Part shown: positions 45,159 through 54,352 of the stretch, one piece after another
Numbering within the stretch: position 1 is the stretch's first letter
How the letters are laid out: each line of letters begins with the position of its first letter
Source of the DNA: Gemmiger gallinarum
GTDB taxonomy: Bacteria > Bacillota > Clostridia > Oscillospirales > Ruminococcaceae
Assembly: GCF_014982805.1 (NCBI RefSeq)
Contig: NZ_JADCKC010000001.1
Coordinates: forward strand, 744,001 to 808,000
Length of the DNA stretch: 64,000 nucleotides
Direction: 5' to 3'
Made by a program: the position numbers and the translations under genes
The notes under the pieces: model-generated
The model's database searches: none
What the model was told of the DNA's origin: nothing
The model's input: the letters and a program-made list of their open reading frames with translations, nothing else

Positions 45159-45779
45159 ATGAATACCATCGTGATCGGCATTGCCGGCGGTACCGGCAGC
45201 GGCAAAACCACCCTGACCAAACGTCTGCGGGAGCATTTTGGCGAGCAGGAAGTCAGCGTCATCAACCACGACAGCTATTACAAGCGCCACGATGAGCTCC
45301 CCTACGAGGAGCGCTGCAAACTCAACTACGACCATCCCGACTCTTTCGAAACCGATCTGATGATCGAGCATCTCAAGCAGCTGCGGGCCGGGCAGAGCGT
45401 GGAGGTCCCGGTCTACGACTATACCATCCACAATCGCAGTGACGAGACCATTACCGTCCGGCCGGCTCCTGTCATCATTGTGGAGGGCATCCTGATTTTT
45501 GCATCCCAGGAACTCTGCGACCTGATGGACATCAAGGTCTTTGTGGATACCGACGCCGATGTCCGCATCCTGCGGCGCATTGTCCGCGATGTCAAGTCCC
45601 GCGGGCGGACGCTGGACAGTGTCGTTTCCCAGTATCTCACCACCGTCAAACCCATGCACGAACAGTTCGTCGAGCCCAGCAAGCGCAAGGCCGACCTCAT
45701 CATTCCCGAGGGCGGCAAAAACGCCGTGGCACTGGATATGCTCATCAAGTGGGTATCCAACCACCTGAGCGCCGTATGA
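45159..45779 (+). CDS. udk: uridine kinase
   Basis: 206 residues. P-loop GIAGGTGSGKTTLTKRL, NHDSYYKRHDELPYEER, NYDHPDSFETDLM, PVYDYTIHNRSDE and the IVEGILIFASQEL block are the uridine/cytidine kinase motifs. It phosphorylates uridine and cytidine with NTP. Of the two ATGs, 45159 is chosen because GGAGG is 7 bases before it, whereas it abuts the one at 45153. It is followed 41 bases later by a PAS protein. Confidence 0.92.
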   Translation: MNTIVIGIAGGTGSGKTTLTKRLREHFGEQEVSVINHDSYYKRHDELPYEERCKLNYDHPDSFETDLMIEHLKQLRAGQSVEVPVYDYTIHNRSDETITVRPAPVIIVEGILIFASQELCDLMDIKVFVDTDADVRILRRIVRDVKSRGRTLDSVVSQYLTTVKPMHEQFVEPSKRKADLIIPEGGKNAVALDMLIKWVSNHLSAV

Positions 45780-45820
45780 GTGGAGCTCCGCAACCATTTT
45801 GCCAGTCAGAGAGGGATTCC

Positions 45821-46168
45821 ATGCAGGAACTTGAAATGCTGCGCGCGATTCTGGACAGCTACCCCTACCCCATCGTGTTCGTGGACAACGACTATATCAT
45901 CCGCTATATGAACCGGAACGCCCGCTACCACTATTACGAGGAGCGGGGCTATCACGATCTTATCGGCGCCAGTCTGTTTGCCTGCCATGATGCGCCGTCC
46001 TCAGTGGAAAAAATCAAAGCTGCCTACGAGGGCATCCGCCGCAACGGCAAAGAGGTGTTCATCGGTGTATCGGCACGCAACCAGCGCATCTATATGCAGG
46101 GTGTCCGCGGAGCCGACGGAAAGTGGATCGGCTTTTTTGAACGTTTTGAGCTCAATCTGCAAAAATGA
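45821..46168 (+). CDS. single-domain PAS protein
   Basis: 115 residues made of one PAS domain: LRAILDSYPYPIVFVDNDYI, YMNRNARYHYYEERGY, DLIGASLFACH, NGKEVFIGVSARNQRIYMQG and IGFFERFEL. No output domain or HTH is fused. It could bind a small ligand or a partner protein; nothing in sequence names it. ATG at 45821 with GAGAGGGA upstream. Last gene of the deaminase-udk run, before a bidirectional terminator. Confidence 0.7.
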   Translation: MQELEMLRAILDSYPYPIVFVDNDYIIRYMNRNARYHYYEERGYHDLIGASLFACHDAPSSVEKIKAAYEGIRRNGKEVFIGVSARNQRIYMQGVRGADGKWIGFFERFELNLQK

Positions 46169-46223
46169 TTTCTTTCCCCTCTCCTGCCGCGTATGTCCAC
46201 AGGCTTTCCCCAAAATGTAAATA

Positions 46224-46268
46224 AAAATCGCCGCCAGGCACCTGTTACGGTTGCCTGACGGCGATTTT
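46224..46268. terminator. bidirectional terminator between PAS gene and glgA
   Basis: 17-base arms (46224-46240 with 46252-46268) with one mismatch and flanking A and T runs. The convergent PAS (plus) and glgA (minus) transcripts both end here. Confidence 0.8.
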
Positions 46269-46311
46269 GTTTGATACGTTCAGTACCCGTTGTTTCGGGC
46301 GGGCCTTCCTC

Positions 46312-47730
46312 TTACCAGAGGTTCACCACCTCATTGTACAGGCCCTCGTAGCTCTTGGCCGAGTTGGACCAGCTGAAGTCGCATTCCATGGCCCGGCGGA
46401 CCAGAATGGGCCAGCCATCTTTCTGCCAGTAGCCTTCCTTGGCGCGCCAGCAGGCCTCGTACAGCTCATGAGCGTTGTAGTTGGCAAAGGTGAAACCGTT
46501 GCCGTAGCCGTCGCCGGAGTCGTGAATGGAATCCCGCAGGCCGCCGGTCTCACGGACGATGGGAATGGTGCCGTAGCGGCAGGAAACCATCTGCGCCAGA
46601 CCGCAGGGCTCGCTGCGGGAAGGCATGAGGAACATATCCGCACCGGCATAGATCTTCTGGGCCAGTTTGGCGTTGAAGCCGATGTAGACGCCTACACGGC
46701 CCGGGTGACGGGCACACAGCTCATTGAAGAAGGCCTCATAACCTGCTTCGCCGGAGCCCAGGACCACCAGCTCGATGCCCTGCTGCAGCAGGCCTTCGGC
46801 GATGGTGCGGACCAGGTCCACACCCTTATGGCCCACCAGGCGGGTGACCATGGCCATGACCGGGCTGCCGTCCTTGTTCAGGCCCATCTCGTCCTGCAGG
46901 GCCGCCTTGCAGACTGCCTTTCCGGTCTCGAAGGTGTTGACATCATAGTTCTGGGCAATGTCGGGATCGGTGGCGGGGTTGAACACATCCACATCGATGC
47001 CGTTAAGAATGCCGCACAGCTTGTACTGCTTCTGGCGCAACAGGCCGTCCAGGCCATGGCTGAACCACGGGTCCAGAATCTCCTGGGCGTAGGTGGGGCT
47101 GACGGTAGTGACCTTGTCGGCCGTCTCGATGGCGCCCTTCATGAAGTTGGCGCAGCCGTCGTACTCCACCACATGCGCATCCCGGGCGCCGATGCCGCAG
47201 GTATCCTCCAGGATATCCAGGCCGTACTTGCCCTGATAGGCAATGTTGTGGATGGTGAACACCGTCTTGATACGGTTGAACTTGTCCAGGTGGCGGTAGT
47301 ACAGATTCAGGTAGACGGGGGTCAGCGCAGTCTGCCAGTCGTTGCAGTTGATGATGTCGGGCTCAAAATCCGTGTAGAACAGCATCTCCAGAATGGCCCG
47401 GGCAAAGAAGGCAAAGCGCTCGCCGTCATCGTAGAAGCCGTAGAGGCCGCTGCGCTTGAAGTAATACTCGTTGTCGATAAAGTAGAAGGTCACGCCGTCA
47501 TTTTCAGCCTTGAACAGGCCGCAGTACTGGCTGCGCCACCCCACCGGCACACTGAAGTTGGTGATGTAGGTCAGGCGGTCACGGAATTTCAAGTCGCCGT
47601 ACAGCGGCATAACCACGCGGCAGTCGACGCCGTCCTTGACCAGAGCCTTGGGCAGAGCGCCCGCAACATCGGCCAGACCGCCGGATTTTGCAAAGGGAGC
47701 CGCCTCACTGGTAGCGTAAAGGATTCTCAT
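46312..47730 (-). CDS. glgA: glycogen synthase (ADP-glucose)
   Basis: 472 residues, GT5 glycogen synthase. RILYATSEAAPFAKSGGLADV carries the KxGGL ADP-glucose motif, with NCNDWQTALTPVYL, TIHNIAYQGKYG, TVSPTYAQEI, LMPSRSEPCGLAQM and the GGLRD loop following. It extends alpha-1,4-glucan from ADP-glucose. ATG at 47730 with AAGGAGGA upstream; the 51 in-frame codons before it have no homology. It is the last gene of glgB-glgC-glgD-glgA, separated from glgD by 350 bases. Confidence 0.93.
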   Translation of the reverse strand: MRILYATSEAAPFAKSGGLADVAGALPKALVKDGVDCRVVMPLYGDLKFRDRLTYITNFSVPVGWRSQYCGLFKAENDGVTFYFIDNEYYFKRSGLYGFYDDGERFAFFARAILEMLFYTDFEPDIINCNDWQTALTPVYLNLYYRHLDKFNRIKTVFTIHNIAYQGKYGLDILEDTCGIGARDAHVVEYDGCANFMKGAIETADKVTTVSPTYAQEILDPWFSHGLDGLLRQKQYKLCGILNGIDVDVFNPATDPDIAQNYDVNTFETGKAVCKAALQDEMGLNKDGSPVMAMVTRLVGHKGVDLVRTIAEGLLQQGIELVVLGSGEAGYEAFFNELCARHPGRVGVYIGFNAKLAQKIYAGADMFLMPSRSEPCGLAQMVSCRYGTIPIVRETGGLRDSIHDSGDGYGNGFTFANYNAHELYEACWRAKEGYWQKDGWPILVRRAMECDFSWSNSAKSYEGLYNEVVNLW

Positions 47731-48080
47731 TTTGTCCTCCTTGGTCATGGCCCGCGGCCTTGCCGCCGGACAGAGAGCCCGGGCCGGGTATCCGACCGCA
47801 CATCCCGCAAAAGGATGGGCGTCAAAACAAAAGAAAGGGGCGGGAGTCGGGAAACCTTGACGAAACAGCGCATCCGATCCCACGGCTGCGGGTGCAGAGC
47901 GCGGCAGGACTGCATCCTGCCAGCGGCGGTGCAGCCGAGCATTCGCACCCCGGCGCCTGCGCGCATGGGCGATGCTTGGCCCGGGAACGGGCCTTGCTTT
48001 TCCGTCATCGGCCCCTCTCCCGCCCTCTCAAAGGCCGGACTGCCGGGGAGATTTGGCTGCCCGGCCCATTGAGGCTGAAC
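47731..48080. other. 350-base gap between glgD and glgA
   Basis: No ORF with a plausible ribosome site or family signal is present. Two small hairpins are visible: ggcagga at 47903-47909 with 47915-47921, and ggcccg at 47978-47983 with 47988-47993. The second is followed on the plus strand by ttgctttt. No clear minus-strand promoter for glgA was found. Confidence 0.4.
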
Positions 48081-49205
48081 TTACACGGTGTGGTTCTTGG
48101 CAACAAACACCGGGAAAGATTCGGTACCGCTGAGTTTCTTGTCTGCGGTGATGTGGACGTTCTTGTCGGTGACGACATACTCCACAGAGGAACCTGCCTC
48201 CACCACGGTATCCTGCATCAGCACGCAGTTTCTGACCACAGCGCCCTTCTTGACCTGGCAGCCGCGGAACAGAACACTGTTCTCCACAGTGCCCTCGATG
48301 ACGCAGCCGTCGGCCAGCAGGGAGTTCTTGACCTTGCTGCCGGTCAGGTAGCGGGACGGGTTATCGTCACGAATCTTGGTGTAGATGGGATTGGCCGGAT
48401 CAAACAGGGCCTCCACGTTATCGCCTTCCAGCAGGCGCATGTTCTCGTCGAAGTAGCTCTTCATGTCGGAGATGCGGGCTGCATAGCCGGTGTACTCGTA
48501 GGCATGAACGTTGAGCAGGCTCAGGTTGCGGGCCAGAATGTCGCGCTCGAAGTAGACCAGGCCGCGGACGGAAGCGTCGCGGACCAGCTGGATCAGGCTG
48601 TCACGCTCAATGATGTAAATGTTCATGGCCAGGTTCTGGACACCGGGACGATAGTCGTTGGAGAGCAGCTCAGTGACGCGGCCGTCCTTGATTTGAACGG
48701 TGTAGTTGTCATTGCGGGCGCCCTCGGGGATCTCGGCGCGGTTGTAGACCATGGTGACATCAGCACCGCTCTTGACATGCTCTTCGATCAGCTTGTTGAA
48801 GTCGAAGTTCATGGCGATGCAGGCGTCGGACAGGACGACATATTTTTCCTTCTGGGCGCTGATCCAAGACAGGATGCTGGCCAGTGCATCCACACGGCCG
48901 GAATACATCTTGACGCTGCGCTCTGCAAAAGGCGGAACGATGTTCAGACCGCCGCGCTTACGGGTCAGGTCCCATTCACGGCCTGCGCCCAGGTGATCCA
49001 TCAGGGAGTGGTAGTTCTTCCGCACGATGACCGACACATTGTCGATGCCGGAGTTCGCCATGTTGGACAGGACGAAGTCGATCATGCGGTAACGTCCGCC
49101 GAACGGGATGGAGGCCATCGTGCGCTCCGCCACCAGTTCCGGGACAAGGTTATCATACGTGTTGGCAAAAATGACGCCCAGGGCGCTTGCGTTGCTGCTT
49201 ACCAT
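48081..49205 (-). CDS. glgD: glucose-1-phosphate adenylyltransferase-like subunit GlgD
   Basis: 374 residues. It has the nucleotidyltransferase fold and C-terminal left-handed beta-helix of ADP-glucose pyrophosphorylase, but the N-terminal GGxGxRL loop is replaced by [17 protein letters not shown], as in GlgD regulatory subunits of Firmicutes. [20 protein letters not shown] and [15 protein letters not shown] fit. It modulates GlgC activity. The ATG at 49205 overlaps the glgC stop by 7 bases, with GGTGAGGAG upstream. Confidence 0.9.
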   Translation of the reverse strand: MVSSNASALGVIFANTYDNLVPELVAERTMASIPFGGRYRMIDFVLSNMANSGIDNVSVIVRKNYHSLMDHLGAGREWDLTRKRGGLNIVPPFAERSVKMYSGRVDALASILSWISAQKEKYVVLSDACIAMNFDFNKLIEEHVKSGADVTMVYNRAEIPEGARNDNYTVQIKDGRVTELLSNDYRPGVQNLAMNIYIIERDSLIQLVRDASVRGLVYFERDILARNLSLLNVHAYEYTGYAARISDMKSYFDENMRLLEGDNVEALFDPANPIYTKIRDDNPSRYLTGSKVKNSLLADGCVIEGTVENSVLFRGCQVKKGAVVRNCVLMQDTVVEAGSSVEYVVTDKNVHITADKKLSGTESFPVFVAKNHTV

Positions 49206-50422
49206 TGCTCCTCACCATCCTTTACATCATTGGAGACCATCGCTTTGGGGCCGACGGTTGCGCCCTTGCCGATGCGGACACCGGAACCCACGGTGGCCAC
49301 ATCACCCGGATTGGCAATGTCGCAGCCGCTCTCCGGCATAGCGCCGACGGTTGCGCCTTCCTCGATCGTGACGTTCTCGGCCACGATGCAGTGCTTGACG
49401 GTGGCACCCGCCTTGATGACGGTGCCGCCCATCACGACGGCAGCCTCAACGGTGGCGCCTTTCTCGACCACAACACCCGGGAAGAGGATGGAGTCCTTGA
49501 CGGTACCGTTGACCTTGCAGCCCTCGGTGACCATGGAGTTTTCGATGTCGGCATCCGCGCCGATCTTCTGGCAGGGATTGCCGCTGTTGCGGGAGTAGAT
49601 CTTCCAGCTCTCGTCAAACAGGTTGATGCCGGAATGAGAGGGGTCCAGTACCTCCATGTTGGCCTGCCACAGGGAGGAGATGGTTCCCACGTCCTTCCAG
49701 TAGCCTGCAAAGCGGTAGGCGTACATGCGGCGGCCGTCACGCAGCAGGGCGGGAATGACGTTCTTGCCGAAATCGTTCTCGCTCTCGGGATCGGCCTCGT
49801 CCGCGATCAGGTAGGACTTGAGGATATCCCAGTTGAAGATATAGATGCCCATGGAAGCCAGGTTGCTCTTGGGCTCCTTCGGCTTTTCCTGGAACTCATT
49901 GATACGGTCATTTTCATCCGTGACCATCAGGCCGAAGCGGGAAGCCTCGCTCCATGGCACTTCCATAACGGCAACGCTGAACTCGGCATTCTTCTCCTTG
50001 TGGAAGCGGAGGAAGTCAGAGTAATCCTGCTTGCAGATCTGGTCGCCGGACAGGATGATAACGTACTTGGGATCGTAACGGTCGATGAACGAAATGTTCT
50101 GATAAATCGCATTTGCGGTGCCCTTGTACCAGTCGGAGCCGGAGGCCTGCTGATACGGAGGCAGAACATGGACGCCGCCGTGCAGGCGGTCAAGGTCCCA
50201 CGGCTGGCCATTGCCCACATACTCGTTCAGGACCAGCGGCTGATACTGCGTCAGGATGCCGACGGTGTCGATATCCGAGTTGACGCAGTTGGACAGCGGG
50301 AAGTCGATGATACGATACTTTCCGCCAAACGGCACTGCGGGCTTGGCAAGCTTTTGGGTCAGCGCATACAAACGCGAACCCTGGCCGCCGGCCAGAATCA
50401 TTGCGATCATTTCTTTTGCCAT
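49199..50422 (-). CDS. glgC: glucose-1-phosphate adenylyltransferase
   Basis: 407 residues. [16 protein letters not shown] is the catalytic loop, with [51 protein letters not shown] and [10 protein letters not shown] hexapeptide-repeat beta-helix fills residues ~290-400. It makes ADP-glucose from glucose-1-phosphate and ATP, the committed step of glycogen synthesis. ATG at 50422 with GGGGAGA. It follows glgB by 93 bases. Confidence 0.95.
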   Translation of the reverse strand: MAKEMIAMILAGGQGSRLYALTQKLAKPAVPFGGKYRIIDFPLSNCVNSDIDTVGILTQYQPLVLNEYVGNGQPWDLDRLHGGVHVLPPYQQASGSDWYKGTANAIYQNISFIDRYDPKYVIILSGDQICKQDYSDFLRFHKEKNAEFSVAVMEVPWSEASRFGLMVTDENDRINEFQEKPKEPKSNLASMGIYIFNWDILKSYLIADEADPESENDFGKNVIPALLRDGRRMYAYRFAGYWKDVGTISSLWQANMEVLDPSHSGINLFDESWKIYSRNSGNPCQKIGADADIENSMVTEGCKVNGTVKDSILFPGVVVEKGATVEAAVVMGGTVIKAGATVKHCIVAENVTIEEGATVGAMPESGCDIANPGDVATVGSGVRIGKGATVGPKAMVSNDVKDGEEQW

Positions 50423-50515
50423 GATAATCTCCCCTTATTCGGCTTTCGCCATTGATAAACATTGCCTTGGGTCTTTATCGCCCCGCCCGGGCTCTGAGCC
50501 CGGATACGGGATTCC

Positions 50516-52576
50516 TCACGCCTTCGGCGTTTTGGCTTTGGTTGCGGCCTTTTTGGCCGGAGCTTTGGCAGTTTCAGCCTTGGCTGCTGCAGCGGGCTTT
50601 GCCGTCGCCTTTTTGCGGGTGGTCTTGGCCGGAGCCTTCTCGCCCTTGGCATCCTTGGTGTCTTCCGCCTTGGGCTTGCGCACCCGGGGCATGGGAACCG
50701 AGAAATAGACGGTGGACAGCGGCGGCAGCGTAATGCTGATGTGCTGGTCAAAGCCGTGCATGGCGCCCTTGACGCTGCGGACCGGTGCATTGTGGACATC
50801 GGTGCCGCCGTACTTGGCGTCATCCGAGTTGATCAGCTCTTTGTATGTACCTGCCACCGGCACGCCCAGCTGGTAGTTCTCCCGCAGGACGGGGTTGAAG
50901 TTGCAGGCGATCAGAACCATCTTGCCCGCAGCATCACGGCGCAGGAAGATGACCACACTCTGCTGATTGTCATCCGGCACGATCCACTGGAAGCCTTCCC
51001 AGGAGTAATCCACCTGCCACATGGACGGCGTGTCGCGATAGAAGTGGTTCAGATCGCGGACATAAGCCTGCAGCTGCTGGTGTTTCTCATATTCCAGAAG
51101 CATCCAGTCCAGCGGCTTCTTTTCATCCCACTCGATGAACTGGCCGAACTCCTGACCCATAAAGAGCAGTTTCTTGCCGGGATGGGCCATCATGTAGCCG
51201 TAGAAGGTGCGCAGGTTGGAGAACTTGGCCTCGTAGTCGCCGGGCATCTTGTTGATGAGGCTGCACTTGCCGTGAACGACCTCGTCATGGCTGATGGGCA
51301 GAATAAAGTTCTCGCTGAAGGCGTAGAAGAAACTGAAGGTGACCTTGCCGTGGTTGCCGGCGCGGAAGAGCGGATCGGTCTTCATGTAGCTGAGCATGTC
51401 GTTCATCCAGCCCATGTTCCACTTGAAGTTGAATCCCAGACCGCCGTCTTCCGCCGGCTTGGTGACCAGCGGCCATGCGGTGGATTCCTCCGCAATCATC
51501 ATCTTGTGGGGATGGCGGCCCAAAACCGCGCCGTTGCACTTCTGCAGGAAGGCAATGGCTTCCAGGTTTTCCTTGCCGCCCTTGGAGTTCTGTTCCCACT
51601 CGCCGTCGCGGCGGTTGTAATCCAGATACAGCATGCTGGCCACCGCATCGACTCGCAGGCCGTCCAGGTGGTACTGCTCGATCCAGAACAGCGCGCTGGA
51701 AATCAGGAAACTCTGAACCTCGCCCATGCCATAATTAAAGACCATGGTTCCCCATTCCTTGTGCTCGCCGCGGCGGGGGTTGGGGTCCTCATAGCAGGGG
51801 GCGCCGTCGAACATGTACAGGCCGTAGGCATCCTTGGGGAAGTGGGCAGGCACCCAGTCCAGGATCACGCCGATGCCGGCCTGGTGCATCTTGTCCACAA
51901 AGTTCATGAAATCCTTGGGGGTGCCGTAGCGGCTGGTGGGGGCAAAATAGCCCGTGACCTGATAGCCCCAGCTGCCGTCGAAAGGATATTCCGTGATGGG
52001 CAGCAGCTCCACGTGGGTGTAGCCCATATCCTTGATGTACGGGATGAGGAGGTCAGCCAGCTCGGAATAGTTGTAGGGGATGTCCCCTTCCTTCATCTTC
52101 CAGCTGCCCACCTGCATCTCGTAGATACTCATGGGCCCGTTGATGACATCCTTTTTCTCCTGCTCAGCCTCCCAGGCGGAATCCCCCCAGGTGTAGCCGC
52201 TCAGTTCATAGACCTTGCTGCCGTTGGAGGGACGGGTCTCGGTATGGAATGCATACGGGTCCGCCTTGAACAGCAGTTCGTCCGACGGGCTGGTGACGCA
52301 GTATTTATAGACTTCGTACTCCTCAATGCCGGGAATAAAGATTTCCCAGATTCCGCCTTCGTCAACTTTCTGCATCGGATGGCTGCCGGGAACCCAGCGG
52401 TTAAAATCACCCACCACGGACACGGCTTTGGCGTGCGGCGCCCAGACGCGGAATACCGCACCGGGCTGACCGTCGCGCTCGCACAGGTGCGAGCCGAAAT
52501 ACCGGTAGGCTTCATGGTTGTTGCCCTGTTTGAACAGGAAAACAGGATAATCGGCTTCTTTGGCTGCCTGTTTCAC
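50516..52576 (-). CDS. glgB: 1,4-alpha-glucan branching enzyme with basic C-terminal tail
   Basis: 686 residues. A CBM48 N-terminal domain (VFRVWAPHAKAVSVVGDFN) is followed by a GH13 barrel with YTHVELLPITEYPFDGSWGY, the nucleophile Asp in DGLRVDAVASM, the acid Glu in MIAEEST and LPISHDEVVHG. After the all-beta C domain, the last ~55 residues are a Lys/Ala/Pro/Thr tail (for example KAPAKTTRKKATAKPAAAAK) resembling histone H1, not part of branching enzymes. It begins with GTG at 52576, with AAAGGGGAG upstream. First gene of the glycogen operon. Confidence 0.93.
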   Translation of the reverse strand: MKQAAKEADYPVFLFKQGNNHEAYRYFGSHLCERDGQPGAVFRVWAPHAKAVSVVGDFNRWVPGSHPMQKVDEGGIWEIFIPGIEEYEVYKYCVTSPSDELLFKADPYAFHTETRPSNGSKVYELSGYTWGDSAWEAEQEKKDVINGPMSIYEMQVGSWKMKEGDIPYNYSELADLLIPYIKDMGYTHVELLPITEYPFDGSWGYQVTGYFAPTSRYGTPKDFMNFVDKMHQAGIGVILDWVPAHFPKDAYGLYMFDGAPCYEDPNPRRGEHKEWGTMVFNYGMGEVQSFLISSALFWIEQYHLDGLRVDAVASMLYLDYNRRDGEWEQNSKGGKENLEAIAFLQKCNGAVLGRHPHKMMIAEESTAWPLVTKPAEDGGLGFNFKWNMGWMNDMLSYMKTDPLFRAGNHGKVTFSFFYAFSENFILPISHDEVVHGKCSLINKMPGDYEAKFSNLRTFYGYMMAHPGKKLLFMGQEFGQFIEWDEKKPLDWMLLEYEKHQQLQAYVRDLNHFYRDTPSMWQVDYSWEGFQWIVPDDNQQSVVIFLRRDAAGKMVLIACNFNPVLRENYQLGVPVAGTYKELINSDDAKYGGTDVHNAPVRSVKGAMHGFDQHISITLPPLSTVYFSVPMPRVRKPKAEDTKDAKGEKAPAKTTRKKATAKPAAAAKAETAKAPAKKAATKAKTPKA

Positions 52577-52627
52577 TGCAATCTCCCCTTTACGACGGCT
52601 GCATACCGCCAGAATTTTGCTAATACT

Positions 52628-52656
52628 ATATTACCTGTTTCATTAAGGAATTTCAA
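52628..52656 (-). promoter_or_regulatory. glycogen operon promoter
   Basis: Minus-strand TTGAAA (52651-52656), 17-base spacer and TAATAT (52628-52633), ~50 bases before the glgB GTG. An overlapping TATAGT gives an alternative -10. Confidence 0.5.
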
Positions 52657-52751
52657 GGTTTTTCTGTTATAATCTGCTAAAAAAATCAGACTGTCCTTTT
52701 TGGAATTGTGCAAAACTTATACATAATTTTACATAATCTTGTCAGTTTATA

Positions 52752-52795
52752 AAAAAAGAGCGCCTCTGCGCAGCAAAATTGCTTTGCAGAGACGC
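52752..52795 (-). terminator. terminator of the SGNH hydrolase gene
   Basis: 10-bp stem with one mismatch (52760-52769 with 52786-52795) and an inner gcaaaattgc hairpin, followed on the minus strand by CTCTTTTTTTA. It is 65 bases after the stop at 52860. Confidence 0.75.
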
Positions 52796-52859
52796 CTGTA
52801 AAGAATTTCAAAGTTTTGTATTTTGTGCAATGTGACCGGTCAGGCCGCTATTTTCTGCG

Positions 52860-53894
52860 TCAGGTGCCGTAAATATAATAGGGATTTTCTCCCAGATAAA
52901 TACTGCGGCGATTCCATGCCGTATGGGTGGCAAGGTAATCGCTCCACGCCTGGTAGCCTTCGGGGTTAAAGTGGACGCCGTCATAATTGGCATCGTATTC
53001 GTCAATGAGGCTGCCGTCGGGTTTGGTCAGTGCCTCCCGGATGTTGACAAAGTAACAGCCCTTGCGCAGCGCCAGATTGGCGATCTGGTCGTTGACTGCC
53101 GCAATACGGGCATTGTCCAGACCGGGGCGCTGCAAAACCACGTCCTCCTGTACGCCGGGGATGGCCTGAATATAGAAGATGACACCGGGATTGAGGTTTT
53201 CTCTAAGAATGTCGATCATCCGCTCATAGTAGGCAAGCAGTTTTTCCTCGTTGTTGGGCTGCACCATGGTGTTGGTGCCAAACAGCAGGTAGACATAGTC
53301 GGGCTGGCTGGCCACAATGGTTTCGATGGGCGTCTCGGTGGCGCCGGTGACCGCGTTGGTGACGGTGCCGTTGTTGACGATGACATCAGGGCCGATGTTC
53401 TTGTAGGCCGCGTAATGAGCATTCTGATAGCCGGTGGCGTAAATGCCCAGACCGGATGTCAGACTGTCGCCCACAAAGGTCACCGTATTGAAGTAGTCGT
53501 CCGTCACCGTGCCCAGCATGGGCAGGGCCACCATGCGGTGGTCGGTGTTCTGGTAATCCTGATTGAGGGTTGCCTCCACCTTTTCCGACTTATCCCAGGC
53601 GGCATTGTCCACCTCGGGCAGAAGGCGGTGAGGCGCGTAACCCGCTGTCTCTGCCGTGGCCTGCGCTGCGGGTTCGGGTGTTGGGGTAGGGTCAGGCGTC
53701 GGGGTCGCCTCGGCCTTCGCCTCCTCCTCCGTGGACTCCACGGAGGCTGCCGGCACGCTCTCCCCTTTCCAGAACCAGAAAGCTCCTGCCGCGGCAGACA
53801 GAATCAGAAGAATGGCAAGGGCAATCACCAGCCAGCGCTTCCGGCTGCGCTTGGTCTCGATCTCCTTGCGGTAGGTATAAAAATCAGAAGCCAT
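52860..53894 (-). CDS. membrane-anchored SGNH/GDSL hydrolase
   Basis: 344 residues. A basic N-terminus and one membrane helix (~21-42) are followed by a Thr/Pro/Glu linker (PTPDPTPTPEP) and an extracellular SGNH domain: TFVGDSLTSGLGIY with Ser144, GPDVIVNNG, LLFGTNTM, and the DxxH pair D305/H308 in YDGVHFNPEGY. It could deacetylate cell-surface glycans or peptidoglycan; the substrate is not known. ATG at 53894 with GGGAGA upstream is preferred to TTG at 53909. A single-gene unit with its own promoter and terminator. Confidence 0.8.
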   Translation of the reverse strand: MASDFYTYRKEIETKRSRKRWLVIALAILLILSAAAGAFWFWKGESVPAASVESTEEEAKAEATPTPDPTPTPEPAAQATAETAGYAPHRLLPEVDNAAWDKSEKVEATLNQDYQNTDHRMVALPMLGTVTDDYFNTVTFVGDSLTSGLGIYATGYQNAHYAAYKNIGPDVIVNNGTVTNAVTGATETPIETIVASQPDYVYLLFGTNTMVQPNNEEKLLAYYERMIDILRENLNPGVIFYIQAIPGVQEDVVLQRPGLDNARIAAVNDQIANLALRKGCYFVNIREALTKPDGSLIDEYDANYDGVHFNPEGYQAWSDYLATHTAWNRRSIYLGENPYYIYGT

Positions 53895-54014
53895 GTCAGA
53901 ATCTCCCAAATATCAAAGGTACCGTGCGGTCCCGCACCTCGGCTGCAGCGCCTTGCCCTGCCGGGTACCGGGCCTTTTTTACTCTTTGCTTTGCTATAAA
54001 GGTAATATGCGTTT

Positions 54015-54044
54015 ATTATACCCCCTCAGACATTCGGGGTGCAA
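54015..54044 (-). promoter_or_regulatory. promoter of the SGNH hydrolase gene
   Basis: Minus-strand TTGCAC (54039-54044), 18-base spacer and perfect TATAAT (54015-54020). Confidence 0.6.
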
Positions 54045-54144
54045 GAGAAGGCTGTTATTTTCCCATACTTTTACAAAAGTGTACGCACACCGGTGTGCCG
54101 CCTGCATCAAGCGGGGCAAAATTGTAAATATTTTGTGTCAGCCC

Positions 54145-54172
54145 TTGCATTTTCAGCGCCGCGTGCTACAAT
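54145..54172 (+). promoter_or_regulatory. clpB promoter
   Basis: TTGCAT (54145-54150), 16-base spacer and TACAAT (54167-54172). The CIRCE operator begins 2 bases after the -10, so HrcA bound there would block initiation. Confidence 0.6.
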
Positions 54173-54173
54173 G

Positions 54174-54200
54174 TTAGCAGTCAGACAAGCAGAGTGCTAA
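54174..54200 (+). promoter_or_regulatory. CIRCE operator (HrcA binding site)
   Basis: ttagcagtc-N9-gagtgctaa (54174-54182 and 54192-54200). This is the CIRCE consensus TTAGCACTC-N9-GAGTGCTAA with one changed base in the left arm. It predicts heat-shock control of clpB by HrcA. Confidence 0.9.
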
Positions 54201-54352
54201 AATGTGAAAATCCAGAGCATTCCAAATCCCATTCCGGCCGCTCTGCCCCGTTTGACGGCAGACGACTTTGCCCCAAAGCTGCCGTTTTGGCAGTCAGGCA
54301 GTTCGTCTGCCAGGGTATCACATCGTGTCCATGCCAAAAGGAGGTCTGCGAT

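Larger units (their letters stand above)
53895..54352. other. divergent control region between the SGNH gene and clpB
   Basis: 458 bases holding the SGNH promoter (minus), the clpB promoter and CIRCE element (plus) and a ~150-base clpB leader. No additional gene is supported. Confidence 0.6.

Noticed and set aside
47745-48008. 87-codon minus-strand ORF in the glgD-glgA gap
   Set aside because: No ribosome site and no recognisable sequence.
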